Positions 11,641-22,660 of a stretch of 64,000 nt of DNA are shown here, in pieces. The position numbers and the translations under genes were made by a program. The notes below the pieces were generated by a model. It saw nothing but the letters and a program-made list of their open reading frames with translations, ran no database searches and had not been told where the DNA came from. This DNA is from Dermacentor variabilis (Eukaryota; Arthropoda; Arachnida; Ixodida; Ixodidae): positions 31,363,568 to 31,427,567 of the forward strand of contig NW_027460291.1 of NCBI RefSeq assembly GCF_050947875.1. The letters are read 5' to 3'. Each line of letters begins with the position of its first letter. Position 1 is the stretch's first letter.

Positions 11641-13222
11641 GCACTATCGTCTTCTCGTATAAACTCTCGCCTGTGCTTGTTTTGGTGCGCTTGGTTTGGT
11701 CTCGTTCACACTTGTTTTCTCTTTACAATGATGAAGCTAAACCGAGATGTCCCAATGGAAAGGTTGTTGGTGACAGTGCGCCATATCCGATTCTATACAA
11801 CAAGACAGACCCTCAATACAAGGATGCAAAGGCGACACACTGTACCTCATTCTCGTTGTCATTGAATGCGGTAACGCCGCAAGAGAAGGGAGCACACCAA
11901 AATGGTTATGATTAGCTGCAACGACTTCGTCATCTTGAGAAGACATGAATCTCATTAAGAATGCAGGATGAGGAACGTAAACACAGCACTGATCTGTCTG
12001 CAGATGAAGGAAAAAGCATGCGAGCACGCAGAGGGAAGCAGCAACGGAGGCTCAGTCGGCCTCAGCAACTCCGCTGCTTCGGTGGCAGTCTTAGGTGGCA
12101 GTAAAACCTAGCGCCATCCATCAAGTTGGTGCAAAAACAAATCTGCTTCCCTCCCGACCTTCCTTGCAACTGTACTCCCGTTGCCCTCCCTCTCGGCTCC
12201 CTCATAACTCCCTCACCTTCAACGTCCTCCACACTGGCGCCAGCTTAGCATGCTCCCTGGAGTTTCATGTTCTGTTGTTATCGGGGGGAAGCGAGCGTTA
12301 GCAGTGGTGGCGTTAGAAATGCAGTGGTGGCAATGAGCTGTACGGATGATCCACTCGGCCACCCGAATAGTTGAGCCTAACAGCTATGCTATTCATTTTG
12401 ACCATGATTTTAGATTTTATAAAGAAAGGGAATTTGTTTAAATGGTGTTAGTTCTGAAGTGGCACAGTTGCATTCATCTCTAGCTATTTAAGAAGTCAAC
12501 TGCTACTTCAATACTGCTCTGAAATTTATTTGTAGGTAAATTTTTCAAATTCTCAGTTTGGAGGCTGGCTTGTGGTGGAAAGTGCCATAATGTCTGTACA
12601 TGAAGCAGTGAAATATTGAAGCATGACATCTGCACATAAAAATGTGGTTGACTTTGTTTGGCATTGCTGCTTAGTTATCAGTTTACCAATTAAGTAAGTA
12701 GTAGACAATTTCTGTACGGTGAACATTCACAAATCAGTGGCTTCTTTGATGTTTTGATTTTGAGGGTGCCTGCATTGTCAAAATTGCTTAATGCCAAAAT
12801 AGGTTTTGGTCTTTGTAAACTGAACAGGTCTTCAGCCATTGTCCAATTTATGCTCCTACTTGTCGCTGGGTTAGTTGGCCCATGTGTTATTGCAGTACAA
12901 TAAGGAGAGAAACTATGCGAAGTAAAAAATGACAGGAAAGAGTGCCACCTGCATTCAAGTTTATTCAGAGCAGACAGTTCACCTTTTTAAGTTTGGCTTT
13001 TGTGTTTGTGACAAATGCAGCTTGTGTAGGTTTCTTTTAACGCTCGTCAGGATGACATTAGTTAGCAGGTCACACTTTAGCTTTTGGTTGATGTGCCAGG
13101 TCATGCTCAGTCTGCCACCGGGTCTGTTAGGTCGCACTGTACAAATACTCTATGAAACTGCTTAGTATACATGGTCACAAGCTAAATGAATGATTGGCAG
13201 CTTGTCTTGCAGTACCACATAG
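11641..13222. other. Intronic sequence without recognisable genes
   Basis: I see no frame with family resemblance, no terminal inverted repeats and no tandem arrays in this stretch. A short mirrored segment, GAGGCTCAGTCGGCCTCAGC, occurs near 12050. The sequence is otherwise unremarkable AT-rich intron. Confidence 0.4.
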
Positions 13223-13937
13223 TTACCAGTTCGGTTCTCTTGTTACATACATAATTTGAGCAGCTTTCTTACGGGGCTCTGAACCACCCCTTGGGCTTGG
13301 TGAAATAACATAGTCCGTGGGTAGCATACGGTGCTGTGAACATCTCGGCCAAGTTTTGCTTTCCTGCGCGGTGCGTGGAGCTCGCAAGCAGAGCGCGAAG
13401 TCACCTTTCTCTCGCACGCTCTTTTTTTCTGCAGAAGCTTGCTCCTCCATCTCTTCTGGATGCTTTATTTCATAATAAAGCTGATTCCCATACACGGCTG
13501 TTATTGGTAGCTGTGGTCTGCTATGTAGGGTAGATACCGCGGCCACTGCAGGGTGCCTCCACGAGTCTACTGTCCGAGTGCACTGTGGCTCGCTGAGGAC
13601 AAGCGCATTTGGCTTACGTTTAATGTGTTGTAGGCACCAAAATCTGAAGTAGTGGCGTCCATCCACATTAACATGCAAAATGAAAGTTGAACTGTGCACC
13701 ACGGTGACATTTAGAAGGTGGAGTGTTACCGGCATGCCCGGCTCCGCTGTAGCCTTCACAGTGCAAGGCATTGAAGGAGGAGCAGAAGCATCACTAAGGC
13801 GGTGTTTGATTACCAATAACTCTGCTTCTGCTGAAAGCATTGAAGTAGTTTTTGTGGCAGAGTATTTATGAAATAGCCTATTTTAACTTCATATGCATTT
13901 CTCCTCTTTGATAAAAAGTGGTTCAGGACCCCTTCAA
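13223..13937 (-). repeat. Unassigned repeat-like block with a 205-codon minus-strand ORF
   Basis: The minus strand is open for 205 codons (13223-13840), unusually long for intron DNA here. The translation has no motif I can assign. The block ends near 13937 with the complement of AAGGGGTCCTGAACCAC, which looks like the terminus of a non-autonomous DNA element. I could not locate a second terminus with certainty. I regard the open frame as probably fortuitous, because its codon content is mixed and no domain is visible. Confidence 0.25.
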
Positions 13938-14806
13938 CGCTTTCAAAGAAAGGTTACTAAAGTCTGTGCTCATATGACAAGACCCAGACAGGCATGGGCT
14001 GATGCACTTATAGAAAATAGTCTTAACAAGTAAGGCACGTCAACAAAAAGACGTCCTGTGCTTGTACCAGCTGCTGTTTCACAAGAATGAACCATTGTGC
14101 AGTGAAAGGAATAATAACGCGCATGCCTTCTCATCTTTCAGTACACAAACATACCATGTGACCTGAGCGTTACACTGAAACAAAGCTCAGTTTCAACCAA
14201 AGGTTCCAGTGATGTTTTTACTGTTTTATTGCCTCCTTCAGTGTGGGGAGGGGTGGCACAACAGTTGCACATGACTCGCTTTCCGTGCTTCTGTTGTGTC
14301 CTCGACTTGCTGTGCATGCACACTCGATAACAATGTTTTTAGCTACTTAGTTTGCTTGTTTATTTCATACTGTGGACTCGAGGGATTGCAAGGTTGGGCA
14401 AGGTGGGGAATGCAAAAGAATATAACACAGCAGACGGTATGGGAGGGAACAGCAAATTTTTATTTGAGAATTTTTAGTGGCATGTAACGAGGAAGCTTCA
14501 TCTCGGGGGCTCCTATCTAAATGCATGGGAGAGAAGTGGTTTTCTCGGCAACCACTGCACCAAATTTGAGGTTTGTTGCATTTAAAAGCAAAAGTTGAAA
14601 TCTAGTGACTGTTGGTAGCAAATTTTCTATTTAGGCAATTCATTTTTTAAAATAAAAATTGTTGAAAATTGCAAATTTTCAGAAATCAAAACTGTCGAGT
14701 TTACAGCTCTTACCAATGAAAACTGATATCGCAGTTCTGCAAAGTGCATCTATAGTAGTACATTGAAGCAGAAAAAAATTTATGTATTATACAAGCCTCT
14801 CAAATA
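13938..14806. other. Intronic sequence, nothing recognised
   Basis: The stretch is AT-rich with no coding similarity and no clear repeat structure. It ends at the TA that flanks the next DNA element. Confidence 0.4.
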
Positions 14807-15815
14807 CAGTGAAACCCCATTTATACGGTTTTCACCGGACCAAGGAAAGAAAACGTAACAGCCGGGAAAACTCAACAGTGAGGAAAGCTCCGAAAATGAA
14901 TGAAAAAAGTGCAGCTTCAACTATAGACAATTTATTTCCACAGAGTGTGCTTAGGACTTAAGAAAGTCTAGAATCGTGGCTTGCTGTTTCTTTTGCTCGC
15001 TAGAAATCGCCACATGTTTCTCAATAGCCTGGAAGGCCGCATTGCTGTCAGCGTCGCTGTGAGGTGCGACGTACCTGCGGAGGAGGTCCAGAGCCGCGAT
15101 CACTTCTCCAAAGCTAGGATTTGGCAACTCCCCGGCATCATGCGGCTCGTGCTCCTTGTCGTCACTGCGCCACGGCAATGGCAACAGACGAAGGAATATC
15201 CGCGGGAAATTTTGCCCTCTTTGGCGTAATCATGCTAACGTGGTAACGATTGTTTAGTATTGCTGCGCGGCGCGCGCGTCCGAGCAGCCCGGTTGCGCGC
15301 AGCGCGGCATGGTTTCGCGAGAAATGTAAACAAGAGAGCTGGGGAAGGGGGGAGGGGGCGATAGACGGAGCAACGCCAACTTCCTGCTTCCCTTTAGCTA
15401 TAGCTTCACAAAGAGTGACGTCAGGGCCTCTCCTGAGTTTCCTTCCTCCGTGAGTTGACCCGTCCAACAAACCATGCGGTGACCGTAATCACAGTGATGG
15501 TAGTGAGAGCATTTTTCACGAATGGCCACCTAGCGGCGGCCTCTCGAACCGGCGTGAGACTTCTTGCAGCCAGTTCCATAGCCAAGCCCGGTCAAAACTT
15601 GTCAAAAGCCAAAATGGCGGTTGGAGCGCGTTTCCTACTTTAGCCCAGGCGGGTTCGGGTGGCGACGCATCATGCTGGAACGTTTTCACAGCTACTACAT
15701 AACAGCGGGGTTCCTTATACATTGGATTCTATGGAAGCTATGCCGGGACCGGATGAAAACGACGTAGCAGCCGGGAAAATGCAGCAGTGAGGAACGTAAC
15801 AGCGGGGTTCTACTG
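14807..15815 (-). mobile_element. Tigger-like DNA element with a transposase C-terminal fragment
   Basis: The element is flanked by TA, starts CAGTGAAACCCCATTTATAC and ends with the complement of CAGTAGAACCCCGCTGTTAC. The CAGT start, the TA duplication and the coding remnant all fit the pogo/Tigger group. Subterminal parts are mirrored too, with GTAACAGCCGGGAAAA near the left end and GTAGCAGCCGGGAAAA near the right end. The length is 1009 bp. The minus strand keeps only the transposase tail, so this is a non-autonomous deletion copy. Confidence 0.75.
14957..15184 (-). pseudogene. C-terminal tail of a Tigger-type transposase
   Basis: The minus-strand frame of about 76 codons ends in a stop and encodes FGEVIAALDLLRRYVAPHSD, then an Ala/Glu-rich helix and finally KQQATILDFLK. 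This matches the helical C-terminal region found after the DDE domain in Tigger/pogo transposases. The N-terminal DNA-binding region and the catalytic domain are absent from the element. The frame is preceded by an acidic Asp/Glu/His stretch, as is usual in the family. It cannot encode an active enzyme. Confidence 0.6.
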
Positions 15816-16038
15816 TATACCAATAATATGTGAGCAGGACTTTGGCATAACCCTTGTAAACAATGTAACAGATTCATGCAAGATATTAATTGATGTATTA
15901 AATTTGTCTACTTTGAATTCTCTAACGGATGCAGTTTGCAGAACTGCAATATCTGTTCTCTATGAATTTGTAAACTTTATGCTTCTATTTCATTAAAACT
16001 AATTTTGAATATTCCTGTTAAAAAAATTGAGGCCTTAG

Positions 16039-16806
16039 AGGGACACTAAAGTCAATATAGTGAAGCTAAAGGGATAAATTGGTGCTCGAGAATGTCTAAG
16101 GCATCAATATTATTGTAAACAAAGCCTTAATAATTGAGAAATTGAGGTAAATGCAGGGCATGATTAGACTCCCCAGGGACATTCAAGTACTTACCTGATG
16201 ATAAAAGCACTCCTCTATCAAAGTCTGTCACTAGTACTCAACCACTCGTTGCAAAAAACACCCTTATATTATAAGACGAAATAAAATGCTAGTTCAGTTC
16301 TATATCATTTTTAGAAAAATCTAATTGAAATTACCCTTGACAACGGCACGTGCTGTCAAAAGGTTTCGTTTTCGCCCGAATCTGCACCGCCCACACTTTT
16401 GCGTTGCAATATTTTTGTTAACGCATAGTGCTGTGCTAGTTTTGATGGCTCGCAAAGCTCGCACAAACTGCAAGTAGCAGAGAATTCTATTTTCATGTGA
16501 TGTCACGGGATGCACGAGCAGTCTACGCCACTTGACCAGCTGCAGTGGCGAATTACTCGGTACCACCATCTGCCAGGTGCTGTTATATTACCCACTGATG
16601 GCAGCAGAGGGTGGTGATGGCGTATGCAAAGTCGCCACTCTCCCGGTTGGTGGCGGGAGATATTAATTTCGAAAAAGGCATTCGGACCCTTCAGATGCAA
16701 TTTTCTTGTAGACTGTCTTTTTCTTAGCACGAAACAAGTGTTGCCAGGTTTCTGGAATGGTATTTAAACAGTCCACATCGACTTAGCATTTGCCATTAGT
16801 GTCCCT
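16039..16806. mobile_element. TTAA-flanked TIR element, piggyBac-like
   Basis: The element begins AGGGACACTAAAGTCAATAT and ends with the inverse ATTAGTGTCCCT. It is flanked by TTAG on the left and TTAA on the right. TTAA duplication is the hallmark of piggyBac elements, and one base has changed on the left. It is 768 bp long with no credible transposase frame, so it is non-autonomous. Assignment to piggyBac depends only on the flanking tetranucleotide and is an inference. Confidence 0.6.
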
Positions 16807-16927
16807 TTAAATCGAAGTTTCGCTTCCAACAGTCACTAGAATATAATTTTAACCCTCACGTGCAAGAAGCTTCATTAAAATCAACCCAGTGGTTATTTCG
16901 GAAAAGTGTTTCTGTGTTTTAGATGTA

Positions 16928-18698
16928 CCGTATTTACTCGAATCTAATGCGCACTTTTTTTCTGATAAAACGGGTCCAAAAATTGCATGCGCGTTAGAAT
17001 CAAGTACGACCATAAATCCGCATTACCATATCACCATCGGCATTCGAAAAATGGCCGCCTCGTACGTGCTTCTAGCCTAGCTGCCGTAGCTTCCTCCATG
17101 TACATACCTTCATGTTGTACGTGTAACCAGGCGCTGGTGTAAACTAGTCTACCACCAGTCTTCCCGTTTTGTGTGTTTATTCAATCGGCATAAAATCACC
17201 TACTGGGAAGGCACGCCGAGTCCACCATGATGCCGCATTTAAAAGGAAAGTTACCATGTGCGCGTAGACTGATGGAAATTGAGCCGCATCATGGGCGTTC
17301 CGAGTTCCCGAAACTTATGTGTGTACCTGTACAACCATATACAACCAACTCACCCAAAACCTAACGCTTTTGAACTTGCGTGTGGGACTGGTGCAAAGAG
17401 AAGAATATTTTCGCCTGCAAGCAACAAGGAAGGGTTTCAGTGGACCAAAGCAGGGCCGCTTCACCGAAATAGAAGAGCTGCTCGCAGAATACGTGCAAGA
17501 GCAGTGAGTGGCACAGCAGCCTGTGATGACTGATCTGCTCAAAGTACGGGCGATGCAGTTAGCCCTACAGAAAGGGCTAATGCGGAGTGACTTCAAAGCG
17601 AGCAGGTGCTGGCTATCAAATTTTATGAAAAGAAAAGGCTTTTCTCTTAGAAGGCGAACAGGGATATGCCAAAAATTGCACCAAGAATATCAAGAAAAAT
17701 TGCACAGTTTTCAGTGTTACGTTTTGAAGTTGCGCCATAGAAACGGCTACCACATCGGACAGTTTGGAAATGGCGATCAGACACCGCTCTACTTTGACAT
17801 GCCTGCCACCACAACCGTTGAAAAGCAAGGGGCGAAGCAAGTGCGTGTTTTGTCTTCCGGCCACGAAAAAAATTAGTCACCGCAATGCTTTGTTGCACTG
17901 CAGATGGGCAGCCCCCGTATCTTATCCTCAGATGGAAGACACTCCCAAAAGGAATTGTGTTTCCGAGTGGCACGATTGTGCGCGCAAATGGAAAAGGTTG
18001 GACAACCATGGACTTTGTCGCTGACTGGATTGGTAACGTCTGGCGGAAGAGACTTGACGGAAGTTTGGGTCTGCATGGGATGCTAGTGCTTGACGCGTTC
18101 ATGTGCCACCTTGACCAGCGCATCAAGGACAAGCTGGCTGCATGCAACACCGACCTTGTTGTGATACCCGTCGGCATGACATCACAGCTCCAGCCACTCA
18201 ATGTTTGTTTGAACAAGGCAGTGAAAGATAGAATTTGGGCGCTCTACTCCGAATGACTTGTCAGTGGCTGCCACGAATTGACGCTTGCCAAAAAAATGAA
18301 GCATGCCTAGCTGCAGGACTTCCCGTCTGCCGTGGTTAACAAGGCCTTTAAAAAGTGAGGGATTTTGAATGCCATGGACAGCACCAAGGATGAAATGCTT
18401 TGGTCTGTTGATTGCGATAAGGAGTTGTGTGATAGTGACGAGTCATATCTGTTGCCCCACGCGACTCGTACTGGCACAGTGAAGATCTTGGTGGCAAGGT
18501 ACGCTGCTTCCATTTGTGGTTTTATTCATCGCAACTTTAGTCTATTGGGAATAAATCTGTTTTTTTCCAAATGAGAGAAAATAGTACTTCTATATGAAAG
18601 CACGAGGGGCACAGTATTGTACTCTTATTTTTATTTTTTGGTCACGGAAAACTGGTGTGCGTTACAATAGAGGGAGTGTTAGAATCAAGTCAATACAG
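16928..18698 (+). mobile_element. POGK-like pogo element, near full length
   Basis: The 1771-bp element is flanked by TA. It starts CCGTATTTACTCGAATCTAA and ends with the complement of CTGTATTGACTTGATTCTAA, giving imperfect terminal inverted repeats of about 20-25 bp. It encodes a decayed three-domain transposase on the plus strand. It is the only DNA element in the window that keeps a catalytic domain. The terminal design resembles the ends of the insertion at 25495-26493. Confidence 0.85.
17226..18451 (+). pseudogene. POGK-like pogo transposase pseudogene
   Basis: The pieces read in order as a Brinker-type helix-turn-helix, a CENP-B-type helix-turn-helix and a DDE_1 catalytic domain. The Brinker-type part is about 17226-17400 and is broken. 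The CENP-B-type part is about 17440-17680, with FKASRCWLSNFMKRKGFSLR visible. The catalytic domain keeps two acidic residues, in NGDQTPLYFDMP and MLVLDAF. The third position, normally QPLDV, reads QPLNV, an Asp-to-Asn change. An in-frame TGA at 17505, a one-base frameshift in the A-run near 17868 and a TGA at 18254 also break it. The acidic tail (MDSTKDEMLWS) follows to about 18451. The domain order matches human POGK and related pogo transposases. It would cut and paste its element at TA sites if intact. Confidence 0.85.
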
Positions 18699-18879
18699 TA
18701 TTTGAATAGGTGGTATCGGAGCTGGGCCCTAGCTGAAGCTTGCTCTTAACCCAAGCGGGAGATGCAAACGCTTTGCAATTGGCTTACATGCTGAATGTTT
18801 CATTTTGTGAGGTACTTCTTTGTTCATCGATGATGTTCGATGACTGTAGCCTCTTGAACACATTTAGGTGTTCCCATTT
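18699..18879. other. Short intronic gap between two DNA elements
   Basis: This holds the TA duplication of the POGK-like element and about 180 bp of AT-rich sequence. Nothing is recognised. Confidence 0.3.
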
Positions 18880-19351
18880 CAATCCTCTTATAATGATATC
18901 AAGAACGGAAAATCTGATCCGTAAAAACTGACGGCCGTAAACTGCCGTTAAGAAAAAGCTACTGAACATACCTTTGTAGCTCCAAAACCAAATTTGCCAC
19001 TTCCGCTGAAAAATAGACGTATAAAGTAACCTGTAAAAAAAAGGAAGCTTATTTATACCTCTAAAAAGCGTATGTAAGCATTACGTGTGCTGAAATAGTC
19101 TGAAATCTGCACTTGCTTTCGCGAGAGTTTTCGGTTCACAACTGCGGTGTCCAGCTGCTGTGCGAGCACTAGTGGTAATAATTAAATGTGAATGAAATCA
19201 CTGAGCGACTCGCTCAACGACAGTGCACTTCGCGTGAACATCGGGATCGGTGTCAAAGACGGGTCATTGTCAGTCTCGTCGCCCCCGTCACACAACGCCG
19301 CTGTCTGTCACGACAATCACCCCGATCTCTCTGCATAACGAGACGTCACTA

Positions 19352-20481
19352 CAGTAAAACCTCGTTAAACCGTACCCGCTTAAACAGTAGTTTCGTTTTA
19401 AAAGTAGTCAAGTCAAATCCCCGTCTCAGCGGCCATTCAACATTATGTGTTTTGTATCCGCATAAACCGTACCAGCTTATTGCATACGCATCGGTTAAAA
19501 TGTAGCGTTTCAACTTTTCGTCGCGCAAACGCAGCGGTGTGTGATCTCCATTGGGCGGCCCGGCAGAACAACAAGCCTCAGAGATTGGAACAACAGCCTC
19601 CAAGTGCCCTGTGCGTTTGCGCGTGAAGCCACATCAACATGATTTCGACGCCGTGCCAGAGAGCGTTATGGCGTCGTGCAAGCGAGGACTCGCGTCGTTC
19701 CGAAGCTCGGATAAAAAAAGACGCCGAGTGCTCAGCAAAGAAGAAAAATTAGACATCGTCCGTGCTATCAACTGTGACAGGAAGAAGTCGGTGCTGGCAC
19801 GCAACAGGGATCTGCTGTTGGCATTTGGAATGCGAAGTTGCTCGGCAGCGCTGCTGCGACCGCGAAGACATGTCGGCAACGAGGTTCGACTTTTCGCCCT
19901 CGTTGCCTGTGTTGTTGCCGAAGTGTCGACTAGCGACAATGATGAGGATGACACGGAAAGCGACAGCACGGGTGATTCAGGCCCGACAGTGGCATGAGCT
20001 GCGCGTTACATCAGCCTCATTAATGCAATCATCGCGACGAGAACAGGGGCTCGATAACGTAACTCTATTCCAAACGAAAAGTGTTCCAAACTCCGGCACC
20101 CGGCAATGAAAAAGGCGCCCCTGGGACTTCTGCAGCACTACTGCGCACGTGCACGGAGAATATGTAACGCCAACAAGGAATCCGCCATGCGAGTGTTTGC
20201 CGTGAAGAGGGGGCTAGCTGAAAAGCTGGCACGCAGCTTTAGTAAGTTTGAGGCCGCTGTCGTCGTCGTGCTAGGCCGCCGCGGCATCAAACGAAAATAA
20301 CACTTTTGTCGCGCGAAGTGAATAAATACTGCATGTTTTTTTCCCCTTTCATCGCACTCTCTCTGAGTTGCGTTTTCGACAGGTAAGTGGGCGATCTCAT
20401 GCTATTCGGTTAAACAGTACTACCGTTTAGTACGTACTTTTTCCGAGCTCCAGCCAACTACGGTTTAACGAGGTTTCACTG
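19352..20481 (+). mobile_element. Pogo-like deletion derivative, copy 2
   Basis: This 1130-bp element starts CAGTAAAACCTCGTTAAACC, ends with the inverse GGTTTAACGAGGTTTCACTG and is flanked by TA. It is the same family as 6848-7993 and 23454-24523, in the opposite orientation. It carries the transposase N-terminal remnant at 19551-19997 and the C-terminal remnant at about 20106-20300. The catalytic domain is missing at the same place as in the other copies. An AATAAA lies near 20321. Confidence 0.85.
19551..19997 (+). pseudogene. Truncated pogo-like transposase (HTH joined to acidic linker)
   Basis: This 148-codon frame gives the best-preserved N-terminus of the family. After a short leader it encodes KRRRVLSKEEKLDIVRAINC, the first helices of a CENP-B-type DNA-binding domain. 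It then passes through a degenerate segment into an acidic stretch (TSDNDEDDTESDSTGDSG). A separate frame at 20106-20300 encodes the C-terminal helix region (AMRVFAVKRGLAEKLARSFS). The normal DDE_1 catalytic domain of about 200 residues is absent between them. It could at most bind element ends. I infer it is a non-functional relic or a source of a titrating DNA-binding peptide. Confidence 0.65.
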
Positions 20482-21000
20482 TATCTGCATTCACAAACTC
20501 CTCCACCTAAGCACCACCTGTTTTGTCGTTAGTAGCAGCATGCTTGCAGTGCTCGGTAATGTCACTGGCATGGCCCTTGGTTGTGGCAGTCATGATCGCG
20601 GCGCTCCTGTGTGAGGTCACACTTTAGGCCTTGAAAAATTTGCAGTTTTGTCTCAAGCGATACACCATTACGCTTTGTCGGCGGTGCCTTCTATCAACAG
20701 GGCTGTGCGCAGCTTATTTTGCAGCGCATTTCTGCGCTCGCTGAGAAGGGGACAAAGCGCCATTTCGCTTCACACTGTTTTTTTTTTTTTTTTTCTCTCA
20801 TGCGCAGCTTGATCGTGCGTGATGTGGACACGAGGCGGCTGGCGCCATCTTGTGGCATGTGGGTGGGGCGCGCTGCGCAGTTAATGGTGGCAGATACAAA
20901 TGCGCGTAGGCAAACGTATCGCCCCATCTCGGCATTGTTCGTTTAAGGAGAACATAGGAATACAAATTTCACTATTATTCTGCATGGAAAATGGTGTCCA

Positions 21001-22034
21001 GAAGGCAAAATTTTGAAAAATGTTTGTTATATCCGATATGGTGGTAAATACCGTATCATTATATATGGCTTTTTTTCTCGTAGCCCTAATGTATAAGTTG
21101 ACACTCTTAAGCCGGCTCATCGTTATAGCCAATATATCGTTATATGTGGTATCTCTGTAACCCCCTTCAGTACCTTTCTTGAAATGCTTGCGGCCAATAA
21201 ATAACTTCTGCCCGTATATTGAGCGGGTGATTGAATCCTTTTTATGAAGAAATGTAGCATGGCTGACTTTACAGTATTCAAATATTTAGTTACTCTACAA
21301 TTATTATGACTCATCATAAAATGCACAGATTCCTTCTGCCACTTCGATTTGCTTTGACTGGAGTCTCAAGCACCCTGGCATAAAATTACCTAAGCTTTGC
21401 ACATGTACCGACAGTCGATCATAATTTGTGACAGAAGAGGAAAAGTAGACTGCACTGTATACAGATAAAGGTAAAATGTTGCCTGCTTTTACAGGAAAAC
21501 CGTTATAAGTATTCTAGCACTCATAGCAGCCTAAATTGCATAGAAACCTGGAGACTGATCTGTCATGTAGGCTAATCTGTCGTGACACTGATGAGGCATT
21601 TACCAAAGAGTGGATGACTGTGGGCTTCAGGGAACTGACTTGCCCAGTTTATTTCTTATCTATGTGTGCGTGTATGCCCTTCAACACCATTAAGCTTTTG
21701 GTGAATGCCTTTATAGGGAAGTGCTTGAGACCTGAAATCATTCATGACGCAGGTAACTTCATTGTAAAGGTAGCAAACCACACAGCTCACAATGGAACCA
21801 GGACAGAATTATTCCTTCGTTGTATAGGTCATTTCGTTGTAGAGGTGCTCAACCGTGCAAGTTTTGTTGCTAAAGCACTTGAATTAGCACTCGGGAAAAC
21901 TTGCTGGCTGCTCACTGGTCACATCACTTGCACCAGCAAACTATCATGAATTTGTAAACTTTGTCCAGGATTGAGAAATATGGTTGAATTTGTGGCATAA
22001 GTATTCAGTCTTTTTTATCCTATTTCTGATGCAG
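21001..22034. other. Intron end before calcineurin exon
   Basis: An AT-rich part near 21000-21180 contains repeated CGTTATA-type words that may belong to a decayed DNA element. A 137-codon open frame at 21536-21949 has no recognisable domain. A pyrimidine tract and GCAG close the intron. Confidence 0.4.
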
Positions 22035-22132
22035 GGAAGAAAGCGAAAGCGTTCTTCAGCTTAAAGGACTCACACCCACTGGGACTCTGCCGTTGGGAGC
22101 ACTCTCTGGCGGCAAAACCTCTCTGCGCAATG
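22035..22132 (+). CDS. CanA: Calcineurin A, exon for the segment between calmodulin-binding and autoinhibitory regions
   Basis: The 98-bp exon completes the Arg codon begun at 5924-5925, adds 32 codons and leaves one base (G) for the next exon. It encodes [20 protein letters not shown] and continues to a Gly-Gly-Lys-containing linker, matching the conserved region after the calmodulin-binding helix. The acceptor is CTGATGCAG and the donor is ATG|GTGAGC. The linker continues directly into the GFSP motif of the last exon. This corresponds to the vertebrate splice form that lacks the short optional insert in this region. No frame break is present. Confidence 0.95.
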
Positions 22133-22500
22133 GTGAGCACCACTGTGCCGTGCACCTGATTTGCATGAACAGCATGTGCTATGATACCTTCGCATGTTTA
22201 CCACCGATGAATGCCAAATTCACAGTGTTCACTTGCAGGCTAAAGATATTTGCAGTGCATTCATATATGTGATTGACTTCTGTGTGTAGTTTAAGATGTC
22301 GGTTTGAGCATGCTCAGTGCCTGGGTTTCAGCTTTGACAAGATGTCAGTGTCATCCAATGCAAGTGGCTTTGCTTGCCATCAACTTTGGCATCCTTGTCA
22401 TTTCGTTTTCTAAAATGAGTGCAGTTGTTTCTTCATGCTTGCCATTGGCCTTTAAATGAATCGTACCACCATCGGATCTGCCCCTCTGGCAGTGCTGGTA

Positions 22501-22660
22501 CAGTAGACTTCTGATAATTTGGCTCTGGTTAATTCAATTTTCGGTTTATTCGGTCCTGGCTGGCGTCCATGCATTTCTGTGGGCTCAAACTTTTGTTATT
22601 TCGATCATAAAATTGGCCCTTGCTGGTTAATTCAAACTTGACCAGTTGGCATGCACACGC
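22501..22660. mobile_element. Tigger-like terminal fragment
   Basis: After a TA, the sequence CAGTAGACTTCTGATAATTT begins an AT-rich stretch with repeated GGTTAATTCAA words. This resembles the first 160 bp at 10381. Only one end is recognised, so this is a fragment or a highly decayed copy. Confidence 0.3.

Larger units (their letters stand above)
18880..21000 (-). mobile_element. Degenerate Tigger/pogo-like DNA transposon, copy B
   Basis: This aligns with copy A (10545-11600) in the same orientation. Matches include the ATCTGCACTTGCTTTCGC block near 19110 and the GACAGTGCACTTCGCGTGAACA block near 19220. They also include the minus-strand helix-turn-helix start near 20640. It is interrupted at 19352-20481 by a pogo deletion derivative. 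Copy A, which lacks that insertion, shows the continuous sequence CATCTGCACTCAGAAACTCC. A poly-T run of about 17 lies at 20778. The right end is not resolved. Confidence 0.45.
5926..22034 (+). other. 16.1-kb calcineurin intron loaded with mobile elements
   Basis: The intron runs from GTAAGT at 5926 to GCAG at 22034, with a pyrimidine-rich tract before the acceptor. It joins phase-compatible exons. It holds, in order, an RTE LINE fragment split by a pogo-like element, Penelope-derived pieces, two degenerate Tigger-like copies, an unassigned repeat near 13.2-13.9 kb, a Tigger-like element with a transposase tail, a TTAA-flanked element and a POGK-like element. The stretch 11640-13220 shows only AT-rich sequence without a recognisable element. 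Confidence 0.85.
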
